29,151 nt of DNA from an uncultured Clostridium sp. (GTDB lineage: Bacteria; Bacillota_A; Clostridia; TANB77; CAG-508). The DNA lies in NCBI GenBank assembly GCA_946491915.1, contig CAMLYR010000010.1:1-29151 (forward strand), in the 5' to 3' direction. Both the position numbers and the translations under genes were made by a program. The notes under the pieces were generated by a model, which saw nothing but the letters and a program-made list of their open reading frames with translations, had not been told where the DNA came from and made no database searches. This document shows positions 22,490 through 29,151 of this stretch, piece by piece; the first letter of the stretch is position 1, and each line of letters opens with the position of its first letter.

Positions 22490-25180
22490 ATGAATCCTTA
22501 TGAGGTTTTATGTGTTGAAAGAGATGCTAATGAAAAAACTATTAAGGCTGCATACCGAGAACTTGCACGGAAATGGCATCCAGATTCACTAAAAGATGAA
22601 GAAGCTATACAACATGCTAAAAAGAAAATGCAGGAAATAAATGAAGCTTTTGATATCTTAAAAGATCCAGAAAAGCGAGCAAAATATGATAAAGAACACC
22701 CAATAAACATTTATTCCTATTATGCCAAAAAATCTCATAATACTACGCAGAAAGCTGAATCTTCTCCTGATATTGAACAGGAAAAGATGCGTCAATCCAT
22801 TTTGCAATTTTTAAATGTAGAATATGTGCATAAAGATGAGATATTGGAGATGTTTCAAGAGCTTGCTACTGGCGTATTGGAAAATGCTTTTGCAGAGGAA
22901 GACTATTTTGATACGCTTTCCTTAATATTGGAAGAACAAAAAGAATGTATTTCGAAGATTCAAAAAATTGTGGAGGTGGCAAAGAAAAAGAAGGTCAAAG
23001 GACTTGAGGCTGTTTTTATAAAAGCACAATCAGTAATTGATGAATTGGTTTCAAAAGAAGCAGAGACGCCTAAATCTTTAGATCAGGCTCATTACAAAGA
23101 AGAAACCAAGAGATTAACTGAAAAAATTCATACTCTCATGAATACTCTTGGCGAAAGAGTGAAAAGTGTAACAGAATTTAATCTGTTAAATAAGACTTGG
23201 GAATTTCGGAATGATCATCAATTACAATCAACGATTAAGTCACAAAACCGGTTAGTTTCCAAACTTTTAGAAGATATACAGTGGATTCAAAAAACTGCAA
23301 CTTCACGAAATATTGAATTCGGAACCGTTTCGATTCCTGAAACTTCCTATTGGAAAAAAGAAGTTTCCATAGAAGAATGCAAAAAACGTGTTATGAACTG
23401 TAAAAACATTCTGAACATGAATTTACAAGAACTTCGTGAAGAATTTTGGAAGAAAAAATGTGTCTATTATAAAACGCCAGGTGGAAAAACAATTTTTAAA
23501 GGTTTTTCAGAAATTTTTGCACATTATAAAGGAACATTTATTGTTCCTCCATATGTAAATGGCATTGAAGATGATGCCTTCTATTGGTTGGATAATATTC
23601 AGACAATATCCATCCCTGCACACTTGATTGATTCTTTTAGCAGAATCAGATTACCATCATCAAGTTCTTTGAAAACGCTCATTTTTACTTATGGCAATAA
23701 TGGTGAAACATCTAAAACAGTCAGTATTGCAAAAATTGGCGCAGATACACTTACTCGAAAATACAAGTATATTTGCATATATGGCAACTATTCTGGAAAA
23801 ACTTTTGCGCTGATTGATGAGCATCATATTTATGTTTATGATGATAAAAAGATATTTAGATTATCTGGTGTAAATAGCCAAGATGAATTACAAGAAATCA
23901 GTCCGTTATGGAGTTCTTACTCTAAATGGAATGGATATCAATGGCAAATTCATACATGGGCACAAGTAGCCAAAAAACTGCCTAATCCAGAATTTATGCA
24001 AAACTTTCCACCTTTTGCAGAATCCATACGAAAATGGCTTGCTTTGGAAAAAACAAATTTTTATCATGCATATGCAACGGCTGAAGAAAGTTTAAAACCA
24101 AGAGTGCTTCGTTTATACCTTGCACTTGGTGCTCTTAATGGAGATGTATGCTATAAACAAGCAGAAGAACTTATTTCACAGCTTGATGTGAGCACTATGT
24201 ATCGCTCAAGACTGGAACGGTTTCCTAATGAAAAATTTGAAAATGAAGACCCCATGTTTTGTGTTCCAAAATCAGCTGTTGATTTGGTTCAAAAAAATCT
24301 ACATAAACAAGGATTTTTACCATATGTCTTTGCATTTTTGGAAGGATATCAATTATTTTATGCAGAGGCTAAAAAAGAAAATACACAACTTTCAGATGTA
24401 TTTATCATGTTAACAGCTCCTCAATATATATTTCATGAAAAAGTTAGGAATACAACAAATTTTGTAAAACAACTTTTGTCAGTTGAAAAAACTATCTATA
24501 AGAGAATAGCTGACTACATTCTTCGCCTGTATAAAATGCAAAAAAGATACCCAAATAAATATATTAAAAAGACAATCGATATGGATACACATGCTACTAT
24601 GCATTACCGTTTTTTAGATTTGAAAGAATTAGACTCTTATCTTATGTTTAAAGATGCTTTTATGGTCAAAGATCCTTCCAAAAAATCTAATTACTATTAT
24701 AGTGTAGAAGCAGAAAATGTATTTTTATCCCCAGATTGTCATGCAATCGAAATTGTAGATAGTAAAAATAATCAAATTGCTATCGTGATTTTAAATTTGT
24801 TTGGATTAGGAGAATTGTTTGCTGATATCATGGAATGTGAGAATAAAAGTGTTGAGGTCTTGGAAGCCATCCGAAGAGCTTTAATCGATCAAAAAAATTG
24901 CAATTCTGCAGTTACATCTATTTCTATTGGCATGAATGAAGCTCCACGCACAACTCGCTATAATCAATGGCGTCCCGTTGTGGAAAATGCAACTGTTGAT
25001 TGGCTTAAAAATTGTACCTGGATGAAATTCGAATACCGATTTACTTGTCGTATTCTTGGTACTTCAAAAAAAGCCTACCGGGTTCGTTTTATGGTGGATG
25101 GAAGAGGTCAATATTTTGATTTGCCCCACCCATGGGATGATCCTAAAAAGAGCCGTAATAGACGAAGATTCTATTATTAA
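22490..25180 (+). CDS. Large J-domain protein of unknown function
   Basis: The 896-residue protein opens with a complete J-domain (about 2-69) whose HPD is at 30-32, so it should stimulate an Hsp70 (DnaK). It lacks the Gly-rich and zinc-finger parts of DnaJ. A charged helical region follows (about 75-300). A short BspA-like leucine-rich stretch lies near 345-400 ([28 protein letters not shown]), and then a Trp- and Tyr-rich unknown region. From about 740 a mixed alpha/beta domain contains [20 protein letters not shown] and could be a diverged acetyltransferase fold; this is only a guess. The end is basic (RNRRRFYY). There is no signal or membrane segment. GGAGGG lies 8 bases before the ATG. 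It is likely co-transcribed with the vWA gene, suggesting a chaperone-coupled complex. Confidence 0.8.
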   Translation: MNPYEVLCVERDANEKTIKAAYRELARKWHPDSLKDEEAIQHAKKKMQEINEAFDILKDPEKRAKYDKEHPINIYSYYAKKSHNTTQKAESSPDIEQEKMRQSILQFLNVEYVHKDEILEMFQELATGVLENAFAEEDYFDTLSLILEEQKECISKIQKIVEVAKKKKVKGLEAVFIKAQSVIDELVSKEAETPKSLDQAHYKEETKRLTEKIHTLMNTLGERVKSVTEFNLLNKTWEFRNDHQLQSTIKSQNRLVSKLLEDIQWIQKTATSRNIEFGTVSIPETSYWKKEVSIEECKKRVMNCKNILNMNLQELREEFWKKKCVYYKTPGGKTIFKGFSEIFAHYKGTFIVPPYVNGIEDDAFYWLDNIQTISIPAHLIDSFSRIRLPSSSSLKTLIFTYGNNGETSKTVSIAKIGADTLTRKYKYICIYGNYSGKTFALIDEHHIYVYDDKKIFRLSGVNSQDELQEISPLWSSYSKWNGYQWQIHTWAQVAKKLPNPEFMQNFPPFAESIRKWLALEKTNFYHAYATAEESLKPRVLRLYLALGALNGDVCYKQAEELISQLDVSTMYRSRLERFPNEKFENEDPMFCVPKSAVDLVQKNLHKQGFLPYVFAFLEGYQLFYAEAKKENTQLSDVFIMLTAPQYIFHEKVRNTTNFVKQLLSVEKTIYKRIADYILRLYKMQKRYPNKYIKKTIDMDTHATMHYRFLDLKELDSYLMFKDAFMVKDPSKKSNYYYSVEAENVFLSPDCHAIEIVDSKNNQIAIVILNLFGLGELFADIMECENKSVEVLEAIRRALIDQKNCNSAVTSISIGMNEAPRTTRYNQWRPVVENATVDWLKNCTWMKFEYRFTCRILGTSKKAYRVRFMVDGRGQYFDLPHPWDDPKKSRNRRRFYY

Positions 25181-25225
25181 AAAGAGTTCTGCAAGCAGGT
25201 AATACTTGCTTGCAGAACTCTTTTT
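25179..25225. terminator. Bidirectional terminator between convergent genes
   Basis: A perfect 19-bp stem (25179-25197 with 25207-25225) has A-runs at its left edge and T-runs at its right, so it can stop both the J-domain transcript and the minus-strand gene. Confidence 0.9.
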
Positions 25226-25237
25226 TCCTTGTTACAA

Positions 25238-25957
25238 TTACTTCGGAAGTCTGATTCTTTTTCCATTGAAAGTAAAATAAATCGTCTTGTCATCTTTTTC
25301 TGCTGCATATGTAGGATAATGAGCATTTCCATAACAATCTTTTATAGCCGCATATTTATTCAAATATACTCTGTCATATTCAGTCGGAATCACCTCAATA
25401 ACCTCAGAAGTACCATCTTTCCAGAATAAAATATGCAAAACCCCATAACGCCTTGAAATGAATCTGTCATCTCTGATTTTTAGCGGCATTATGTTGCCTA
25501 AACCGTTATAGTCCAATATCTCAACTTTTTTTCCATTTTTTACATATTTAGAATCAAGGACTTCATTTCCTTGGTCATCGAAAACTCTATAGGTATCTAT
25601 ACCCTTTTCATAAAATTCAAGCACAACAGCTTTAAACGAGTTTCCTATACAAACATCCGGATTTGAATCCTGTCCGATGATAATATTTCCGGCGGCGACA
25701 ATTTCTCCGGTTTTTGTGTTATATAACACATTCTCTCCTGGCAGTTCAATCAAGATAAATCCTGATTCAAAAAATCTCGGTTCTACCTTTAAGCCTTCCG
25801 CTTCCTTTTTTAATCCAGTAGCTTGCTGAACATAGAAACTATACATTTTTCTCTCTGCATAGTTTACTACCAGTGTGTTCTCATAGATCTTATACTTGTC
25901 TGTCGGCCGAACATCCTCTGGTAATTCAATCAGCTTTCCATTTTCACTTACTAACAT
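25238..25957 (-). CDS. Unrecognised beta-rich cytosolic protein
   Basis: I do not recognise this 239-residue protein. It has no signal peptide, membrane helix or cysteine cluster. It looks beta-rich, with repeated short strands and turns such as NGKLIELP, NTKTGEIV, DDQGNEVLDS, NGKKVEIL and FNGKRIRLPK, which hints at a propeller or WG-like repeat sheet. AGGAGG stands 7 bases before the ATG at 25957. Its base composition is visibly richer in G and C than the flanking core genes (for instance a run with GGCGGCGAC and several CCGG). It is convergent with the vWA/J pair and shares their terminator. A promoter at 26104-26132 gives it a long leader. Confidence 0.65.
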   Translation of the reverse strand: MLVSENGKLIELPEDVRPTDKYKIYENTLVVNYAERKMYSFYVQQATGLKKEAEGLKVEPRFFESGFILIELPGENVLYNTKTGEIVAAGNIIIGQDSNPDVCIGNSFKAVVLEFYEKGIDTYRVFDDQGNEVLDSKYVKNGKKVEILDYNGLGNIMPLKIRDDRFISRRYGVLHILFWKDGTSEVIEVIPTEYDRVYLNKYAAIKDCYGNAHYPTYAAEKDDKTIYFTFNGKRIRLPK

Positions 25958-26025
25958 TTTTTGTCCTCCTGTTTTTTCTTTGAATGAAATGTTTTCGTGT
26001 TACATCATAACAAGCATCTGCTAAA

Positions 26026-26051
26026 CTTCAATATTCATATGACTATTGAAG
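26026..26051. promoter_or_regulatory. Inverted repeat in the leader of the unknown gene
   Basis: CTTCAATA (26026-26033) and TATTGAAG (26044-26051) form a perfect 8-bp inverted repeat with 10 bases between. A second small one, ATGCA-TAAT-TGCAT, lies about 12 bases further on. They could be an operator or leader hairpins. Confidence 0.4.
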
Positions 26052-26103
26052 CCGAAAAATAAATGCATAATTGCATCTTTTCCTACAAATGGTTACTTTA
26101 ACT

Positions 26104-26132
26104 ATTATATCACCTTTATGTTAATCTGTCTA
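26104..26132 (-). promoter_or_regulatory. Promoter of the unknown beta-rich gene
   Basis: TAGACA (26127-26132), a 17-base spacer and TATAAT (26104-26109) on the minus strand. The leader to the ATG at 25957 would be about 140 bases. Confidence 0.6.
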
Positions 26133-26196
26133 TGATATGTTTCAAATTTCCTATTGTACACCTTAGCATTTAATATTTATTTTCTGGTAATTAAAA

Positions 26197-26237
26197 AGAA
26201 AAAAACAACTTACAAACTTTATAGTTTATAAGCTGTT
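26197..26237 (-). terminator. tRNA-Gly terminator
   Basis: On the minus strand a 14-bp stem with two G-T pairs (26224-26237 with 26204-26217) runs into a T-rich tract. Confidence 0.8.
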
Positions 26238-26243
26238 ATTGCT

Positions 26244-26317
<74 letters not shown>

Positions 26318-26337
26318 ATGACTCTTAACATTTATAA

Positions 26338-26366
26338 ATTATACTGGTTTTTCTTTTTCTTGTCAA
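26338..26366 (-). promoter_or_regulatory. Consensus promoter of tRNA-Gly
   Basis: TTGACA (26361-26366), 17 bases, TATAAT (26338-26343) on the minus strand: an exact sigma-A consensus. Confidence 0.85.
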
Positions 26367-26406
26367 TACTTTTTTAAAAAATTTTATGAATTTTCTCTGT
26401 TTTTTA

Positions 26407-26435
26407 TTTACAAATTCCTACAACTAATATACAAT
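26407..26435 (+). promoter_or_regulatory. Promoter of the LonB-like gene
   Basis: TTTACA (26407-26412), 17 bases, TACAAT (26430-26435). No CIRCE or CtsR operator is visible near it. Confidence 0.6.
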
Positions 26436-26514
26436 ATGCTTGTAAAAAATTACTTTTTATATCATAAAAAAAGTAAAAACTGGAAACACTAAGAAAAAAT
26501 TTTGGAGGTAACAA

Positions 26515-28911
26515 ATGAAAAATATAAATGAATTAAATTATAAAGATTTAAAATTTTCTTGTAATCCAAATATCTTTAAATTTGAAACCACTGAAGAATT
26601 GGAGTCTATTCAAGAAGGTATTGGACAAGATCGAGGTATAAAAGCTTTAGAATTTGGAATACAAGTTGATGTAAAAGGATATAACCTATACCTAGAAGGT
26701 CCTAGTGGTGTAGGAAAAACCATGTATACGAAAAACTATCTAGAAAAAATTGCAGCTAAAAAGAAAGTTCCTTCTGATTGGTGCTATATATATAACTTTG
26801 AAAATCCAAATGAACCAATTGCTGTTGAATTACCAGCAGGTCATGGAAAAGAATTTAAAGAAGCAATGGACGGATTTATCAAAGAAATCAAAAAAGATAT
26901 TAAAAAGACATTTAATGCGGATGACTTTGAAAAAGAAAAAGCTTTAATCAAGCAAGAATATGAAACAAAAAGAGCTGCTTTATTAGAAAAATTAAATACA
27001 GATGCCAAAAAGTATAACTTTGCTGTAAAATCTGCACAAAATGGTATCTATATGACCCCTATGGTAGACGGTAAACCTATTGAGGAAGAAGAATTTGATA
27101 AATTAGATGAAAATATTAGACACGAATATGAGCAAAACTCTTTAATTGTACAAGAACAAATTATGAATGTTATCGGACAAATAAAAGAAATTGAAAGACA
27201 ATCTGACAAAAAAATATCAGAATGGCAATCTAATATTGCCCTTTTAACAGTTAATGTACACATTAATTATTTAAAATCAAAATATAAGAGAAATAAAAAA
27301 ATCAATAAATTCTTAACAGATGTTAAACAAGATGTTTTAAGAAATATCTCAACCTTTTTGGAAGACGATACGCAGCCAAATCATTCTGCTAATCAACAAA
27401 ATCCAGTAATGAAAAAGCCAGACCCTACTTTAAATTATAGAGTGAATTTGTTTGTTGATAATTCTACTCGTGAAGGTGCACCTGTTATCATGGATACCAA
27501 TTATTCTTATCATAATATTTTTGGTTCCTTAGAATATGAAAACTACTATGGTTCTTTAAAAACAGACCATACCATGTTAAAAGCTGGATTAATGCAAAAA
27601 GCAAATGGTGGATATATTATCTTCCAAGCAAAAGATTTATTATCAAATAGTATGTGTTATGAAGCTTTGAAAAAAGCTTTAAGAGTAAAAAATATAGGTA
27701 TAGAAAATACAGCAGATCAACGTTCTTCTATGGTATTAGTTTCTTTAAAACCTGAACCAATTCCTTTAAATTTAAAGGTTATTCTAATAGGAAATGCCAA
27801 TATTTATCAAACCTTATTAGCAATGGATTCAGATTTTAGAAAACTATTTAAAATAAAAGTAGAATTTGAAGACGATGCCCCTATTACAGAGGACAATGTC
27901 AATAAGTTAGCAAGAATTGTTCATGGCTTTTGTGAACATGAAGAATTACCTCATTTAGATAAAGGTGCTATGGCTAAGCTTATTGAATATGCTTCTAAGC
28001 TTGCTGGTAGTCATCACAAAGTTTCTACTCGTTTTGATGATTTAATGCAAGTTGTTGGTGAATCTGCAACATGGGCTAAATTATCTAGATCAAAAGTTGT
28101 TACAGAAAAATTTGTGCAAAAAGCTTTAGATGAAAGAATTAATAGAGTAAAAAAATACGATGCAAAATATATGGAAATGATAAAAGAAAATTCTCTACTA
28201 ATCAATACTTCTGGATTTGAAGTTGGAACTTTAAATGGATTGACCATTATGAATATGGGAGATTATAGCTTTGGAAAACCTGCTAAAATAACTGTTAATA
28301 CCTATACCGGAAAAACTGGTGTTGTTAATATTGAAAGAGAAGTTGAAATCTCTGGTCCTTCTCATTCTAAAGGTGTTTTAATCCTTACTGGATATTTAGG
28401 AGAAATGTTTGCACAAGATATTCCTTTATGTTTAACTGCTAGTATTTGTTTTGAACAATTATATAATGGTGTTGATGGTGACAGTGCTTCTAGTACAGAA
28501 TTGTATGGATTACTATCTAGCCTTTCTGGTATTCCAATTAATCAATCTATTGCTGTTACAGGTTCAGTCAACCAAAAAGGACAAATTCAACCAATTGGTG
28601 GTGTTAATGAAAAAATAGAAGGATTTTTCCAAATTTGTAAAATGCGTGGATTAACTGGAGAACATGGTGTTATGATTCCAATTCAAAATGTAGATAACTT
28701 ACAATTATCAGATGAAATTATTGAAGCTGTTAAAAATAAACAATTTCATATTTATGCTATTTCTACTATCGAAGAAGGTATCGAAATCTTAACAGGCGTT
28801 CCTGCAGGAAAGAAGGATAAAAATGGAAAATTCCCTGCTGGTACCATTAATGACTTGGTTTATAAGAAATTGAAATCATATGCTAAAATAGATTCTTATA
28901 ATGAAAAATAA
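26515..28911 (+). CDS. LonB-like ATP-dependent serine protease
   Basis: This 798-residue protease belongs to the Lon-related AAA_32 family, which lacks the N-terminal substrate domain of classical Lon. Walker A is EGPSGVGKT at 61-69. A long helical insert (about 115-245, many Lys and Glu) interrupts the ATPase module. The AAA part resumes with YGSLEYENYYGSL-like blocks and a sensor region near 425-445. The protease domain (about 570-770) has catalytic Ser657 in DGDSAS and Lys700 in GGVNEKIEGFF. No transmembrane helix is evident, so it is probably soluble, unlike archaeal LonB. GGAGGTAAC stands just before the ATG. It would unfold and degrade damaged or regulatory proteins. It is transcribed alone. 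Confidence 0.92.
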   Translation: MKNINELNYKDLKFSCNPNIFKFETTEELESIQEGIGQDRGIKALEFGIQVDVKGYNLYLEGPSGVGKTMYTKNYLEKIAAKKKVPSDWCYIYNFENPNEPIAVELPAGHGKEFKEAMDGFIKEIKKDIKKTFNADDFEKEKALIKQEYETKRAALLEKLNTDAKKYNFAVKSAQNGIYMTPMVDGKPIEEEEFDKLDENIRHEYEQNSLIVQEQIMNVIGQIKEIERQSDKKISEWQSNIALLTVNVHINYLKSKYKRNKKINKFLTDVKQDVLRNISTFLEDDTQPNHSANQQNPVMKKPDPTLNYRVNLFVDNSTREGAPVIMDTNYSYHNIFGSLEYENYYGSLKTDHTMLKAGLMQKANGGYIIFQAKDLLSNSMCYEALKKALRVKNIGIENTADQRSSMVLVSLKPEPIPLNLKVILIGNANIYQTLLAMDSDFRKLFKIKVEFEDDAPITEDNVNKLARIVHGFCEHEELPHLDKGAMAKLIEYASKLAGSHHKVSTRFDDLMQVVGESATWAKLSRSKVVTEKFVQKALDERINRVKKYDAKYMEMIKENSLLINTSGFEVGTLNGLTIMNMGDYSFGKPAKITVNTYTGKTGVVNIEREVEISGPSHSKGVLILTGYLGEMFAQDIPLCLTASICFEQLYNGVDGDSASSTELYGLLSSLSGIPINQSIAVTGSVNQKGQIQPIGGVNEKIEGFFQICKMRGLTGEHGVMIPIQNVDNLQLSDEIIEAVKNKQFHIYAISTIEEGIEILTGVPAGKKDKNGKFPAGTINDLVYKKLKSYAKIDSYNEK

Positions 28912-28930
28912 AATATTCAATTGAGGGATT

Positions 28931-28954
28931 TTGGGGACGGACTCATTTTTTCCC
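28931..28954. repeat. REP-like GGGGACG half site
   Basis: TTGGGGACGGACTCATTTTT occurs directly after the LonB-like gene. Its TTGGGGACG core recurs inverted at 8543-8551, beside the tandem repeats. It looks like one arm of a clostridial REP-type element. Confidence 0.45.
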
Positions 28955-29000
28955 TTTTTAGAAGATTAAATAAGAAAAAATATAGAATATAAAAGAATGA

Positions 29001-29151
29001 AACGATTTTGCGTATCTAAATTTGAATTTAGAAATTCTAAAGAAAAACATGAGGAATGCTCATTTTGCTTAAGCTTTACAGCAACAATGAGAGAGGCGCA
29101 TGTTTTTCTTGTAGAATTTCTATGAAAATTTAGCTTATACAAAATTGTGTA
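29001..29151. repeat. Long imperfect palindrome E3 (runs to the window edge)
   Basis: The arm 29001-29051 pairs with 29099-29151: TAGAAATTCTA and AAGAAAAACATG are matched on the other side. An internal loop (GGAATGCTC on one side, GAGAGAGGCGC on the other) leads to an inner stem, 29059-29069 with 29080-29091. The outer ends may continue past the window. The layout resembles E1 and E2, although the arm sequences differ. Confidence 0.7.

Noticed and set aside
26041..26243. Gene in the gap before tRNA-Gly
   Set aside because: No open frame with a ribosome site; the gap is explained by the promoter of the unknown gene and the tRNA terminator.

Overview
The window comes from a low-GC, AT-rich Firmicute of the Clostridia type, probably an uncultured gut or anaerobic lineage. 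Pointers are the strong GGAGG ribosome sites, consensus sigma-A promoters (TTGACA-17-TATAAT), TTG starts, a rubredoxin, an LPXTG protein with its sortase, type I dockerin and cohesin modules, an archaeal/eukaryal-type ProRS, MutS2, and a short divergent SecD/SecF pair. No species can be named from this alone.

Layout. 1-2.2 kb: an orotate-phosphoribosyltransferase-like gene and a Cof-type HAD phosphatase whose C-terminal tail is out of frame. 2.3-2.44 kb: rubredoxin on the minus strand. 2.7-8.4 kb: a minus-strand surface module. In transcription order it is an LPXTG-anchored cohesin protein, a sortase, a secreted glucosaminidase ending in a dockerin, and a membrane-anchored cohesin/cadherin-like protein. 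8.6-10.0 kb: asnS. 10.1-10.7 kb: a small membrane protein and a ribbon-helix-helix protein. 10.8-13.0 kb: scpB-proS on the minus strand. 13.4-14.5 kb: a conserved-looking 54-residue protein and a HAD phosphatase. 14.7-17.1 kb: mutS2. 17.2-19.4 kb: secD-secF on the minus strand. 19.6-20.2 kb: an HD-domain phosphohydrolase gene broken by a one-base frameshift. 20.5-21.4 kb: an RsmB/RsmF-like rRNA m5C methyltransferase. 21.5-26.0 kb: an accessory island with a vWA protein, a giant J-domain protein and a convergent unknown gene. 26.2 kb: tRNA-Gly(UCC). 26.5-28.9 kb: a LonB-like ATP-dependent protease.

How the genes may work together. The clearest gene system is the surface module. One enzyme carries a dockerin and the two flanking structural proteins carry cohesin-like domains with different anchors (sortase-attached to the wall, or transmembrane). 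This suggests a peptidoglycan hydrolase docked onto the cell surface without a classical cellulosome. The second system is the vWA/J-domain pair, a likely chaperone-type stress or defence unit of unknown target, lying on the 3' side of the tRNA-Gly gene.

Non-coding structure is rich. There are three long imperfect palindromes of about 150-240 nt (4.0, 13.1 and 29.0 kb) with GAATG and GCCGAG-like internal loops, and a 47-nt hairpin repeat present at 2.7 and 20.4 kb whose differences preserve base pairing. There is also a tandem 33-nt repeat at 8.45 kb, many intrinsic terminators, and several strong promoters that help decide start codons. Two genes (HAD at 1.9 kb, HD at 20.1 kb) carry single-base frameshifts. 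These may be sequencing errors or real decay.
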